The notes under the pieces are model-generated. The model ran no database searches. It had not been told where the DNA came from and worked only from the letters and a program-made list of their open reading frames with translations. This document shows positions 16,958 through 25,374 of a DNA stretch of 64,000 nt, piece after piece. The DNA is from Streptomyces sp. SLBN-31 (GTDB lineage: Bacteria; Actinomycetota; Actinomycetes; Streptomycetales; Streptomycetaceae). Every line of letters starts with the position of its first letter. The stretch's first letter is position 1. The stretch covers positions 2,790,001 to 2,854,000 of the forward strand of contig NZ_VFNC01000001.1 in the NCBI RefSeq assembly GCF_006715395.1. Reading direction: 5' to 3'. The position numbers were made by a program, and so were the translations under genes.

Positions 16958-17535
16958 GCCCCCGGCCATGGCTTCCGGCGCGTCCCGCGCGGTGCCGACC
17001 CGGTTGTGGTTCCCCGCGCTGAGCCGGCGCGGCCATCGCCACCCGCGCATCCCCCGTGGCCCCGGCCCAGCCGCAGTTCCCACGCATCCGGCGCAGGGGC
17101 TCTGGGCACGGCTTCCCGCGTTTCTCGCACGGAGCCGGCTTGATCACGATTCCCTGCGAGCCGGCGTGGCCTTCGCGTCCGGCGTGGATCCCGGTCCGGT
17201 CGCGGTTTTCCTGCGGATTCGGTGTGGCTCTCGCGTCCGGCGTGGATCCCGGTCCGGTCGCGGTTTTCCTGCGGATTCGGCGCGGCCTTCGCGTCCGGCG
17301 CGGAGCCCGGCCCGGTCACGGTTCCCGCGCGGAGTCGGCCCCGTAAAGGCTTCCCGCGCATCCCGTGCCGAGGCTCCGTGGTCGCGGCTCCCCGCGTATC
17401 CCGCGCCGAGCCGGCCTGGCCACGGCTTCCCGCATCCCGGGCGGAGCCGGCCCGATCGCGGCCCAGCGCAGAGCCGGCCCGGTCATCGCTCCCTCCGCAC
17501 CCCCGCACCCGCACCCGCGCCCGCGTCGGGCGTGG
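16958..17535. repeat. Non-coding tract with 58-bp tandem repeats
   Basis: This 578-bp gap holds no convincing gene. It contains a tandem array with a 58-bp period: copies start at 17173 and 17231 (near identical, each beginning TCGCGTCCGG and containing GATCCCGGTCCGGTCGCGG) and a diverged copy at 17289. Flanking sequence on both sides is built of shorter, more degenerate versions of the same words (GGAGCCGGC, CGGCTTCCCGCG). The open frames across it are by-products of the GC-rich repeats. It sits downstream of a LysR gene and downstream of a convergent MFS gene. Confidence 0.75.
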
Positions 17536-18747
17536 TCAGTGGCGTGCCGGGACGGCGGCGCTCTCGGCCGGGGTCGAAGCCGCCACGACGCGGCCGGTCG
17601 AGCGGGTGCGGCGGTCGAGGAAGGCGGCGAGGAAGGACAGGAGCAGGGCGCTGCCCGTGAGGAGCGCGCCGACCCAGTTGGGGGAGGTGTAGCCGAACCC
17701 GGCGGAGATGACGACGCCGCCCAGCCAGGCGGCCAGCGCGTTGCCGAGGTTGAAGGCGCCGATGTTCGCGGCGGACGCCAGCGTCGGCGCGGCAGAGGCC
17801 TGGTCGAGCACCCACTTCTGCAGCGGCGGCACGGTGGCGAAGCCCAGGGCGCCGACCAGGGTGAGGGTGATCGCCGCGAGCACCTTGTCGTGCGCGGTCG
17901 CCGTGAACACCAGCAGCGTCAGGGACAGCGCGCCGAGGGCGGTGAACAGCATCGGCATCAGGGCCCGGTCGGCGAACCGGCCGCCCACCAGGTTGCCAAG
18001 GAACATCCCGGCCCCGAACAGCACCAGCAGCCAGGTGACCGCGCCGGCCGAGTAGCCGGCGACCTCCGTCATCATCGGCGTGATGTACGTGACCGCGGCG
18101 AAGACTCCGCCGAAGCCGAGGACGGTCATCGCCATCGCGATCCAGACCTGCGCGTTGCGGAAGGCGGCGAACTCCGTACGGACCGTGGCGGACTCCGGGC
18201 GGCCCGCCTCCGGAACCAGCTTGGCCACCCCCAGCAGACCGGCGATGCCGAGTACCGCGACGGCGGCGAACGTGACCCGCCAGCCGGCGGCCTGACCGAT
18301 GTACGTACCCAACGGCACTCCCACCACATTGGCCACGGTCAGTCCCGTGAACATCAGGGAGATCGCGGAGGCCTTCTTCTCGGGCGCGACCAGTCCGGCC
18401 GCGACCACGGACCCGATGCCGAAGAACGCGCCGTGCGCGAGGGAGGCGACCACTCGGCCGGCGAGCATGACGCCGAAACTCGGCGCGAGGGCGGACAGGG
18501 CGTTGCCCACCACGAACAGGCCCATGAGGAACATGAGCATCTTCTTGCGGGACACCCTGGTGCCCAGCACGGTCAGCAGGGGAGCGCCGAGGACGACGCC
18601 CAGGGCGTAGCCGGAGACGAGCAGGCCGGCCGTGGGGATGGAGACGCCGAAGTCCCCCGCGACCTCGGGCAGCACGCCCATGATCACGAACTCGGTGGTG
18701 CCGATCCCGAAGGCCCCTATGGCCAGGGCCAGGAGGGCGAGAGGCAT
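17536..18747 (-). CDS. MFS drug/sugar efflux transporter (DHA1, AraJ-like)
   Basis: A 403-residue, 12-helix exporter. The opening LALAIGAFGIGTTEFVIMGVLPEVAGDFGVSIPTAGLLVSGYALGV is the hallmark of the AraJ/YdhP-like DHA1 group, and GAPLLTVLGTRVSRKKMLMFLMG is motif A. A MarR gene lies immediately upstream in the same direction, with a palindrome between them, which suggests MarR-controlled efflux of a toxic small molecule. The substrate cannot be predicted. Confidence 0.9.
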   Translation of the reverse strand: MPLALLALAIGAFGIGTTEFVIMGVLPEVAGDFGVSIPTAGLLVSGYALGVVLGAPLLTVLGTRVSRKKMLMFLMGLFVVGNALSALAPSFGVMLAGRVVASLAHGAFFGIGSVVAAGLVAPEKKASAISLMFTGLTVANVVGVPLGTYIGQAAGWRVTFAAVAVLGIAGLLGVAKLVPEAGRPESATVRTEFAAFRNAQVWIAMAMTVLGFGGVFAAVTYITPMMTEVAGYSAGAVTWLLVLFGAGMFLGNLVGGRFADRALMPMLFTALGALSLTLLVFTATAHDKVLAAITLTLVGALGFATVPPLQKWVLDQASAAPTLASAANIGAFNLGNALAAWLGGVVISAGFGYTSPNWVGALLTGSALLLSFLAAFLDRRTRSTGRVVAASTPAESAAVPARH

Positions 18748-18777
18748 GGAAAGAACCTTCCAGGCGATTGCGTGTGT

Positions 18778-18789
18778 CGCTTACAAGCG
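18778..18789. promoter_or_regulatory. Palindrome upstream of the MFS gene
   Basis: CGCTTACAAGCG has perfect 5-bp arms around AC and lies 31 bp before the exporter's start codon. A wider TTGC...GCAA symmetry spans roughly 18800-18822. Either could be the operator for the neighbouring MarR protein. Confidence 0.45.
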
Positions 18790-18878
18790 TCGACAATAGT
18801 TGCGTGCGCGGGCTAAATGCAAGCGCACGTAAAGCTGAGAGCGGGTAGTGGGTGTGTGCAAGTATGTGGGCACAGCAA

Positions 18879-18909
18879 AGCCCCCGACGCTCTGCCGCTC
18901 GCGGGGGCT
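18879..18909 (-). terminator. Terminator after the MarR gene
   Basis: An 8-bp stem, AGCCCCCG with CGGGGGCT, and a 15-nt loop lie immediately after the MarR stop codon on the minus strand, followed by TTTGCTGT. This separates MarR transcription from the MFS gene downstream. Confidence 0.7.
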
Positions 18910-18915
18910 GTGATC

Positions 18916-19374
18916 TCAGGCGGGAACGCGGAGCGTCTCGACCGCCTTGACCAGCGGTGCCAGCTCCGGGTTCCGGGCGGCTTCGTCCAGGGCCTCGCGC
19001 AGGGCGGCCTCGTTCGTGGGGCGGGCCTGCTCCAGCAGTTCGAGGCCGGAGTCGGTGACGTTGGTGTAGATGCCGCGCCGGTCCGTGGGGCAGAGGTAGC
19101 GGGTCAGCAGCCCGCGGTCCTCGAGCCGGGTGACCAGGCGGGTCGTGGCGCTCTGGCTGAGTACGACGGCGTCGGCGACCTGCTTCATCTGCAGATGGCC
19201 GCCCTCGCCGTCGTGCTGCCTGCTCAGCACGTCGAGCAGTGAGTACTCCCGCACGCTCAGACCGTGCGCGGCCTGCAGCGCACGCTCGATGTGGGCCTCG
19301 ATCCTGCCGTGCAGCAGCGAGAGGGCGCACCAGCCCTGAGCGAGGGCGGTGAGCGCCGGATCTGTCGCGGTCAT
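18916..19374 (-). CDS. MarR-family transcriptional regulator
   Basis: A 152-residue winged-helix protein. The recognition region is MKQVADAVVLSQSATTRLVTRLEDRGLLTRYLCPTDRRGIYTNVTDSGLELLEQA, with the DRRG beta-wing typical of MarR. The ATG at 19374 begins the family-length protein. It lies upstream of, and in line with, an AraJ-like exporter gene but is separated from it by a terminator, so it probably represses the exporter from its own transcript and responds to the exported compound. Confidence 0.9.
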   Translation of the reverse strand: MTATDPALTALAQGWCALSLLHGRIEAHIERALQAAHGLSVREYSLLDVLSRQHDGEGGHLQMKQVADAVVLSQSATTRLVTRLEDRGLLTRYLCPTDRRGIYTNVTDSGLELLEQARPTNEAALREALDEAARNPELAPLVKAVETLRVPA

Positions 19375-19521
19375 GGGGCCCTGGTCCTCCGTCCCGAAGT
19401 GCCTGCGGTCCAGGATAGGGCACCGATGAAATTGTCGGCTCAAGCACATATTCGGCGTCTGCAATCGATGTGTCGGGAAACCGAGTCGCGTCGACCGGGA
19501 TCTTGCTGGTACACCCATGGC

Positions 19522-20055
19522 ATGGCAGCCGACGATTCCGACCGCTTCGTACCGGGGCAGACGGCACTCGTCGTGCCCGTACCGGAGGCGGAGCCCGCCG
19601 TCCGGAAGTGGCGGGAGCGCTACGACCCCGCCGCCCGGGCCGGTGTCCCGGCACACGTCACCGTGCTCTTCCCGTTCCTGCACGCCTCCCTCGTCGGCCA
19701 CGGGACCTGCGCCGTCCTCGACGAGATCTTCGGGCGTCACCGGTCCTTCGACGTACGGTTCGAGACCTGCGGACGCTTCCCCGGGGTGCTCTACCTCGCC
19801 CCCGACCCCGAACTCCCCTTCCGCCGGCTCACCGAGGCGGTCGTCGACCGCTGGCCCGAAGTCCCGCCGTACGGCGGCAAGTACGAGGCACACCCGCATC
19901 TGACGGTCGCCCAGGGGCAGGACGACGCGGTGCTCGACGAGATCGAGACGGGCCTGCGGGGCGCCCTGCCGTTCACCGCACGTGTGCCCACGGTTGATCT
20001 TGTGGTGTTCAGCGGCGCGGAGTGGCAGCATCGGGCGTCGTTCGCACTTCGGTAG
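19522..20055 (+). CDS. 2'-5' RNA ligase family (2H phosphoesterase) protein
   Basis: A 177-residue protein with the two HxT motifs of the 2H phosphoesterase fold: His45-Val-Thr47 in AHVTVLFPF and His126-Leu-Thr128 in AHPHLTVAQ, placed about 80 residues apart as expected. The family hydrolyses or ligates 2',5' or cyclic phosphodiesters in RNA or nucleotides. The exact substrate is unknown. The start at 19522 gives the family-length protein. A small crystallin-J1-labelled gene follows 19 bp downstream and may be cotranscribed. Confidence 0.82.
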   Translation: MAADDSDRFVPGQTALVVPVPEAEPAVRKWRERYDPAARAGVPAHVTVLFPFLHASLVGHGTCAVLDEIFGRHRSFDVRFETCGRFPGVLYLAPDPELPFRRLTEAVVDRWPEVPPYGGKYEAHPHLTVAQGQDDAVLDEIETGLRGALPFTARVPTVDLVVFSGAEWQHRASFALR

Positions 20056-20074
20056 ACACGTCCAGGAGAGCACC

Positions 20075-20428
20075 ATGGCCGGCCCGCGCCCCACGACCAC
20101 CCTCTGGCGACCCACCGGCCCCAAGGAACTCGACCTGGTCCGCGAACTCAACTGGCGTGCCTGGCCGCCTCGGCTGCCCGAGCAGCCGATCTTCTATCCG
20201 GTGCTCAACGAGGACTACGCCGTCAGGATCGCCCGGGACTGGAACGTCAAGCACGACGGCGCCGGATTCGTCACCCGCTTCGAGATCGACTCGGAGTTCG
20301 TGAGCCGCTATCCCGTGCGGCAGGCGGGCGGCGAGACGATCCTCGAACTGTGGGTGCCCGCCGGGGAACTCGACGAGTTCAACGCCCACATCGTCGGCGA
20401 GATCCAGGTCGTGCACGAGTTCAGGTAG
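20075..20428 (+). CDS. Small conserved Streptomyces protein (labelled ADP-ribosylation/crystallin J1)
   Basis: A 117-residue protein beginning MAGPRPTTTLWRPTGPKELDLV, with WPPRLPEQPIFYPVLNEDYAVRIARDWNVKH. Many actinomycete homologues carry the automatic label ADP-ribosylation/crystallin J1 domain, though the protein is far too short to be an ADP-ribosylglycohydrolase. The ATG at 20075 follows AGGAGAG. The function is unknown; the sequence is rich in Trp and acidic residues and appears cytoplasmic. Confidence 0.8.
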   Translation: MAGPRPTTTLWRPTGPKELDLVRELNWRAWPPRLPEQPIFYPVLNEDYAVRIARDWNVKHDGAGFVTRFEIDSEFVSRYPVRQAGGETILELWVPAGELDEFNAHIVGEIQVVHEFR

Positions 20429-20459
20429 GACGACGACGGCCGCTGCTCGGTGACTTGCG

Positions 20460-21476
20460 TCAGGGCCGCGCCAAATGCCGCATGGTCAGGGCCAGTTGCA
20501 GTCTCAGTCGGCCCTGCGGGGTGCGTAGGGGCCAGCCGAGCAGGTGCTCGGCCTGGGTCAGCCGGTCCTGGAGCGTGGAGTGGTGCACATTGATCTCGGC
20601 GGCCGCCGCACGCTGGCTCGCCGTCGTCGCCACGGCGTGCAGGGTGGCGAGCAGTCCGGGCACCGCGGCGGCGGCCGCCTCCACGGCGCGGACGTCGGGC
20701 GGCGGCTCCGCGCCCCGCGCCACCAACTCGGCGAGCAGGGCGACGCCTCCGAGCTCATCGGCGTACACCACACGGGGACCGGGGTCCTGCCCGGTGCCCT
20801 CGGCGGTGAACCGCAGGGCGGTGCGGGCGGCGGCCCAGGAACGGGCCAGCTCCAGCACCGGGACGGCGGGGCCCACGCCGAGGCGTCCCGCGGGCAGCTC
20901 GGCTTCGGCGGCACCCGCCGCCAGGACACGGGGCCGGCCGTCGGACGCGGCGAGCGCACGCAACCGTACGGCGGGATCCGCCGGATCGACCCCCAGCCGG
21001 CGTGCCGCGTGCAACCGGGTCGGCTCGGGCGCCGTTGCGTCCAGCAGCATCTCCACCAGCGCCGGATCGTCGGCGGGGGAGGCCGGGGCGCGGCCCCGGG
21101 TCCGGTCCAGGACCAGCCGTATCGCACCGGCCGCCCGCTCCAGGATCACCGCGTCGACCACGCTCGGCGGGGACGCCGTCCGCTCCAGCCACAGCACGGG
21201 AGCACCGCCGGGCTCCAGCGGCGCGCAGGGCCAGTCCGGGTCCGGCGGGGTCCCGGTGTCAGTGTCGTCGCGCGTGCCGTCCGGCTCCACCCGTACCCGC
21301 ACCCGCCGATCGGCCTCGACGAGCCGCGCCGCACACCCGGCCAGCACCGCCGCGCCGCGGACCAAGGCCTCCAGCCCGGCCCTGGTCTCGGCCAGCCGAT
21401 CGAAGTAGGAGATGACCTGCACCGCGGCCCCGGCATCCGGGTCCAGCGCGGTCAGCCGCCCCGCCAGCTCTTTCAT
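20460..21476 (-). CDS. PucR-type helix-turn-helix regulator
   Basis: A 338-residue protein. The C-terminal PucR/CdaR helix-turn-helix is clear: TTASQRAAAAEINVHHSTLQDRLTQAEHLLGWPLRTPQGRLRLQLALTMRHL. The N-terminal 280 residues are Ala/Arg-rich with no motif I can name, although LHAARRLGVDP resembles the region before the GGDEF-like segment of CdaR regulators. The ATG at 21476 is used; a GTG two codons upstream is possible. It is a solitary gene whose 5' side faces a block of 85-bp repeats, so its target is unclear. Confidence 0.8.
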   Translation of the reverse strand: MKELAGRLTALDPDAGAAVQVISYFDRLAETRAGLEALVRGAAVLAGCAARLVEADRRVRVRVEPDGTRDDTDTGTPPDPDWPCAPLEPGGAPVLWLERTASPPSVVDAVILERAAGAIRLVLDRTRGRAPASPADDPALVEMLLDATAPEPTRLHAARRLGVDPADPAVRLRALAASDGRPRVLAAGAAEAELPAGRLGVGPAVPVLELARSWAAARTALRFTAEGTGQDPGPRVVYADELGGVALLAELVARGAEPPPDVRAVEAAAAAVPGLLATLHAVATTASQRAAAAEINVHHSTLQDRLTQAEHLLGWPLRTPQGRLRLQLALTMRHLARP

Positions 21477-21566
21477 ACGCACATGGTGCGCCACCCGACG
21501 ACCACCGCGGGAGCCCCGCGGCCCTTCCGACGCAGGTGACCCGGCGCTTCCCGCCCGGCGCCGACG

Positions 21567-21923
21567 GCAGACCCCGGTCGGTGCCCCGCGCCAGGGACCG
21601 CACCCCCGCCGGCGGGCCGCGCAGGGCCCGCGGATGAGCACCCTCGGTGCACCCACCGTCGCGCCGTACCCGGAGCGCACCGCCCCTGCCGCACCGGCGG
21701 GCCGCGCAGGGCCCGCGGATGAGCACCCTCGGTGCACCCACCGTCGCGCCGCACCCGGAGCGCACCGCCCCTGCCGCACCGGCGCCCCCGGTCGGTGCCC
21801 CGCGCCAGGGACCGCACCCCCGCCGGCGGGCCGCGCAGGGCCCGCGGATGAGCACCCTCGGTGCACCCACCGTCGCGCCGCACCCGGAGCGCACCATCCC
21901 CGCCGCACCGGCGCCCCCGGTCG
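21567..21923. repeat. Three 85-bp direct repeats with a 44-bp linker
   Basis: Near-identical 85-bp units occupy 21611-21695, 21696-21780 and 21825-21909, differing at only a few positions. A linker of about 44 bp precedes units 1 and 3 (21567-21610 and 21781-21824) and starts again after unit 3. Each unit holds the hairpin GCACC-CTC-GGTGC. The block fills most of the 475-bp gap between the PucR-type gene and the esterase gene. Frames through it exist on both strands but are repeat artefacts. The high identity implies recent amplification or ongoing gene conversion. Confidence 0.85.
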
Positions 21924-21951
21924 CGGCATCCTGCGAATCCGTCCCGCCCCC

Positions 21952-22926
21952 TCAGTCCTTGAGCAGCCTCCGCAACCAGTCCAGGTGGGCGGCGCGGGCC
22001 GACCGGGAGAGGGGTGCCTGGGGGGCGAAGCCGTCGAAGCCGTGGAAGCCGCCGGGCCAGACGTGCAGTTCCGCGATGCCGCCGGCCTGCCAGATCCGGG
22101 AGGCGTAGGCGACGACCTCGTCCCGGAAGGTCTCGGCGGAGCCGACGTCGAGGAAGGCCGGCGGCAGAGCGGTCAGGTCCTCGGCACGGGCGGGTGCCGC
22201 GTACGGGGAGACGTCCGGGCCGCCTCGCGAGGAGCCGAGCAGCGCCGTCCAGCCGGTCTCGTTGGCCGTGCGGTCCCAGACGCCGAGACCCGCCATCTGG
22301 TGCGTGGACGGGGTGTCGTTGCGGTCGTCGAGCATCGGGCACATCAGGACCTGGCCGATCAGCAGCGGCCCCTGGCGGTCCCGGGCGAGCAGCGCCAGCG
22401 CCGCGCTCAGCCCGCCACCCGCGCTGGCGCCCGCGACGACGATCCGGTCCGGGTCGGCGCCGAGCTCACCGGCGTGCTTTGCCGTCCACACCAGACCGGC
22501 GTACACGTCCTCGATCTGCGCCGGGTACGGATGCTCCGGCGCCAGCCGGTACTCCACCGACACCACGACCGCGTCCAGTTCCTTCGCCCAGGCCAGCGGC
22601 ACGTCCACGCCGACGCGGTTGTTGCCCAGAATCATGCCGCCGCCGTGCACGTGGTAGATCACGGGCCGCGGACCCGCGTCGGCCGCACCCGAGGGGCGGC
22701 AGATCAGCAGCGAGATGTCGGGCGCGTCCTCGGGGCCGGGCACTACGCGGTCCTCGACCTCGAAGAAGCCGCCGAGGGTCAGGTCGAGATCGGCCAGCAT
22801 CTCGATGCCCGGACCCTGGCGCGCCGTCTCGATCTCGTCGGGGGTGATCGACGGGCCCACCACCTCCTTGATGAGTTCCAGCGCGGCGGCCAGCTCGGGG
22901 TCGAACGGGGGCGGGACCAGGGTCAT
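21952..22926 (-). CDS. Alpha/beta hydrolase, hormone-sensitive-lipase family
   Basis: A 324-residue esterase of family IV (HSL). The oxyanion motif HGGG is at 94-97, the nucleophile elbow GASAGG holds Ser168, and the Asp (PPAFLDVGSAETFRDE) and His (WPGGFHGFD) of the triad follow in order. It probably hydrolyses short-chain acyl esters in the cytoplasm. The ATG at 22926 has GAGGAGAAG upstream. It is divergent from an LLM-class oxidoreductase gene with a palindromic promoter region between them. Confidence 0.9.
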   Translation of the reverse strand: MTLVPPPFDPELAAALELIKEVVGPSITPDEIETARQGPGIEMLADLDLTLGGFFEVEDRVVPGPEDAPDISLLICRPSGAADAGPRPVIYHVHGGGMILGNNRVGVDVPLAWAKELDAVVVSVEYRLAPEHPYPAQIEDVYAGLVWTAKHAGELGADPDRIVVAGASAGGGLSAALALLARDRQGPLLIGQVLMCPMLDDRNDTPSTHQMAGLGVWDRTANETGWTALLGSSRGGPDVSPYAAPARAEDLTALPPAFLDVGSAETFRDEVVAYASRIWQAGGIAELHVWPGGFHGFDGFAPQAPLSRSARAAHLDWLRRLLKD

Positions 22927-23070
22927 GATTCTTCTCCTCACGCACGGCGCGGCGGCTCTGGCTGCCATGATTCACGCACCCCCCACCGCCCCGTCCGCCG
23001 CCGCCCGGCGGAACCTGCCCGCCGAACGGCGGGTGCCCGGCCACCGCCCACGCCGACGGACAGGGCGCGC

Positions 23071-23100
23071 TTGACTTCGAGAGCGCTCGAAGACCTAGCG
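23071..23100 (+). promoter_or_regulatory. Promoter with overlapping palindrome upstream of the LLM oxidoreductase
   Basis: TTGACT at 23071-23076 is a good -35 box. It overlaps CTTCGAGAGCGCTCGAAG (23075-23092), which has 7-bp perfect arms around AGCG, and a weak -10 (CCTAGC/CTAGCG) follows at about 17-18 bp. A repressor bound to the palindrome would block the promoter. No adjacent TetR gene exists, so the regulator is unknown. Confidence 0.55.
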
Positions 23101-23141
23101 TCGGCCGCGATGGATGCAGGTCCGGCGAACGGGAGACCGAC

Positions 23142-24023
23142 ATGCGGGTGGGCGTACACATCAACCGGTTCGACCACAGCGGCGGCGGGGACGCGCTCGG
23201 CTCCGAGCTCGCCGCCGCGGGCGCCGCGGCCGAGGCGGCCGGGGTCAGCTGGCTGTCGGTCATGGACCACTACTTCCAGATGGAGTTCAACGGTGGTGCC
23301 GAGGACCCGATGCTGGAGGCCTACACGACCCTCGCCTACCTCGCCGGCCACACCTCCACGGTCCGGCTCGGCGCGCTCGTCACCGGAGTGACGTACCGTC
23401 ATCCCGGCCTGCTCGCCAAGATCGCCACCACGCTCGACGTGCTGTCCGGCGGCCGGGCCACCCTCGGCATAGGCGCCGCCTGGTACGACCGTGAGCACGA
23501 GGGCCTCGGTGTGCCGTTCCCGCCGCTGGCCGAGCGCTTCGAGCGGCTGGAGGAGACCCTGCGGATCTGTCTGCAGATGTGGGACCCGGAAGCCGTCGGG
23601 CCCTTCGAGGGCCGGCACTACAGGCTCGCGGAGACCCTGTGCGTCCCGCCGCCGGTCAGCAGCCCGCACCCCGAGATCATGATCGGTGGCGGCGGCGAGA
23701 AGAAGACCCTGCGCCTGGTCGCCCAGTACGGCGACGCGTGCAACCTGTTCGCCACCTCACCCGAGGAGGTCCGGCACAAGCTCGACGTGCTGCGCGGGCA
23801 CTGCGACGCCCTGGGGCGCGACTACGACCGCATCCGCAAGACCATGGCCTACATGGGCGACGCCGCCACGGACGGCGACCTCGACGCGTTCCTGCGGGAC
23901 ATCGGCGGCTACACCAAGCTCGGCCTCGACACGGTGATCCTGGCGCCCCGGCTCGGTGAGACCGCGGCCTGGATGGAGCGTTTCGTCGCCCCGGTCACCG
24001 CGCGCCTCGCCGAACTGGACTGA
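23142..24023 (+). CDS. LLM-class flavin- or F420-dependent oxidoreductase
   Basis: A 293-residue luciferase-like monooxygenase fold protein. The features are SWLSVMDHYFQMEFNG near the N-terminus, YRHPGLLAKIATTLDVLSGGRATLGIGAAWYDREHEGLGVPFPP in the middle and IMIGGGGEKKTLRLVAQYGDACN later; these match the F420-dependent TIGR03560-like subgroup. The cofactor (F420 or FMN) cannot be fixed by eye, and no substrate is evident. The start ATG at 23142 follows GGGAGACC. Confidence 0.9.
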   Translation: MRVGVHINRFDHSGGGDALGSELAAAGAAAEAAGVSWLSVMDHYFQMEFNGGAEDPMLEAYTTLAYLAGHTSTVRLGALVTGVTYRHPGLLAKIATTLDVLSGGRATLGIGAAWYDREHEGLGVPFPPLAERFERLEETLRICLQMWDPEAVGPFEGRHYRLAETLCVPPPVSSPHPEIMIGGGGEKKTLRLVAQYGDACNLFATSPEEVRHKLDVLRGHCDALGRDYDRIRKTMAYMGDAATDGDLDAFLRDIGGYTKLGLDTVILAPRLGETAAWMERFVAPVTARLAELD

Positions 24024-24031
24024 GAGCGCGG

Positions 24032-24226
24032 TCAGTTCGGACGGCTGCGGGAGACGACGCGCGTGCCGCATCCGTCGACCATCCGGACCTGCAGCGAGCC
24101 GCAGGCGCAACGGGTCCACAGCGTGCTGCCGGCGGCCGTGACGTGCCGGGACACCACCCGGAAGGGCTCGGCGCCGTCGGGCCAGCCGCAGTGCGGGCAG
24201 GCGGCGGCGCCGGTGGTGCTGGTCAT
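24032..24226 (-). CDS. Small zinc-ribbon protein
   Basis: A 64-residue protein with Cys10-x2-Cys13 (CPHC) and Cys40-x-Cys42 (CAC), a likely zinc-binding quartet, in a sequence resembling Streptomyces zinc-ribbon microproteins. The ATG at 24226 is preceded by GAGGAG, which makes it a real start and excludes the longer frame. It is divergent from a LysR gene and convergent with the LLM oxidoreductase gene. The function is unknown. Confidence 0.65.
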   Translation of the reverse strand: MTSTTGAAACPHCGWPDGAEPFRVVSRHVTAAGSTLWTRCACGSLQVRMVDGCGTRVVSRSRPN

Positions 24227-24344
24227 GGCGGCAGACTCCTCGTACCTCGGGGGCGGTTGACCGTCGCGACACAGCCAGGGTGCGGCACGGAATTCGTACA
24301 CGTCCAGGTTGACTTGTCGGAGCCGACCTTGAAGCCTGGCCTTC

Positions 24345-25250
24345 ATGATTGACCTGCGCCGGCTCCACGTCCTGCGGGCGGTCGCCCACTACGGCACGGT
24401 CACCGCGGCCGCCCGCGCGCTGCACTTCACTCCCTCCGCCGCCTCCCAGCAGATCCGGCAACTCGCCCGAGAGCTGGGCGTCGACCTCCTCGAACCGCAG
24501 GGACGCGGGGTACGGCTCACCCCGGCCGCCCTGACCCTGCTCGCGCACGCCGACGCCATCCAGGCCCGCTGGGAACAGGCCGAGCTGGACCTGCGCGCCG
24601 ATCACGCCGACCCTGCCGGACCCCTGCGCGTCAGCGGGTTCCCGGTGGCCGTGTCGGTGCTGCTCGCGCCGCTGGCGGCCCGGCTGCAGGAACGGCATCC
24701 GAGGCTGACCGTCCGGGTCCGGGAGGCGGCCCTGCCGGAGAGCTTCGACCTGCTCTTCGAGGGGGAGACCGACCTGGCGGTCGTCGAGGCCACACCGCTC
24801 AACCCGCCGCTGAGCGACGCCCGCTTCGACCAACAGGCGCTCCTGGACGACCCGTTCGACCTAGTCGTACCGCAAGAACATCCACTGGCCGGGCGCGAGC
24901 GCGTCGATCTCGCCGACGCCGCGCACGAGACGTGGATCGCGCCCGTGCCGGAGAGTCCGTGCCGCCTGCACGTGATGTCGGCGTGCGGCAGGGCCGGCTT
25001 CAGCCCCCATGTCGTCCATCACGCCCTGGACTGGAACGTCATCGCCCACCTCGTCGCCAACCGTCTCGGCGTGGCCCTCATCCCACGACTGGCCCACCTC
25101 ACCCCTCACCTGCCGATCACCCGGGTGCGCTGCACTGGCAACCCCCACCGCAGTCTCCTCACGTGCACGCGCAGAGGCGCCCGTGAACGCCCGGCGGTCG
25201 CGGCAGCGCTCGAGGAACTGAACCGACTCGCGCCGACGGCGGTGGCGTGA
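24345..25250 (+). CDS. LysR-family transcriptional regulator
   Basis: A 301-residue LTTR. The winged helix is LRRLHVLRAVAHYGTVTAAARALHFTPSAASQQIRQLARELGVDLLEPQGRGVRLTPAA (about residues 4-62). The substrate-binding domain runs to about 295 and ends in the usual LLTCTRRGARERPAVAAALEEL. The neighbours give no clear target; the divergent zinc-ribbon gene 118 bp away is the only candidate within reach. A very strong hairpin terminates it. Confidence 0.9.
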   Translation: MIDLRRLHVLRAVAHYGTVTAAARALHFTPSAASQQIRQLARELGVDLLEPQGRGVRLTPAALTLLAHADAIQARWEQAELDLRADHADPAGPLRVSGFPVAVSVLLAPLAARLQERHPRLTVRVREAALPESFDLLFEGETDLAVVEATPLNPPLSDARFDQQALLDDPFDLVVPQEHPLAGRERVDLADAAHETWIAPVPESPCRLHVMSACGRAGFSPHVVHHALDWNVIAHLVANRLGVALIPRLAHLTPHLPITRVRCTGNPHRSLLTCTRRGARERPAVAAALEELNRLAPTAVA

Positions 25251-25300
25251 CGGAGGCCGGCGGCCCGCGCGCCGGACGCGCGGACCGGTCGTACGACGAA

Positions 25301-25352
25301 GGGCCGGGCCGCGTCGGATCCAACCCCGATTGGATCCGACGCGGCCCGGCCC
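25301..25352. terminator. Perfect 23-bp bidirectional terminator hairpin
   Basis: Positions 25301-25323 and 25330-25352 are exact reverse complements (23 bp, no mismatch) around a CCCCGA loop. It lies between the 3' ends of the convergent LysR and FMN-reductase genes, so it can stop both transcripts. The stem is unusually long and perfect and has no T-run. Confidence 0.92.
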
Positions 25353-25374
25353 CTGCCGGTCGTGCGGCCCGGTG

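Noticed and set aside
16968..17660. 230-codon frame across the 58-bp repeat tract
   Set aside because: It is built from repeat words, has no ribosome-binding site and runs into the 3' end of the MFS gene.
18800..18822. TTGC...GCAA symmetry upstream of the MFS gene as the main MarR operator
   Set aside because: Arms are only 4 bp with a long spacer; kept only as an alternative to the better CGCTTACAAGCG site.
21611..21909. Possible CRISPR array from the 85-bp repeats
   Set aside because: Units are too long, two are directly adjacent without a spacer, the only linker is itself repeated, and no cas genes are present.
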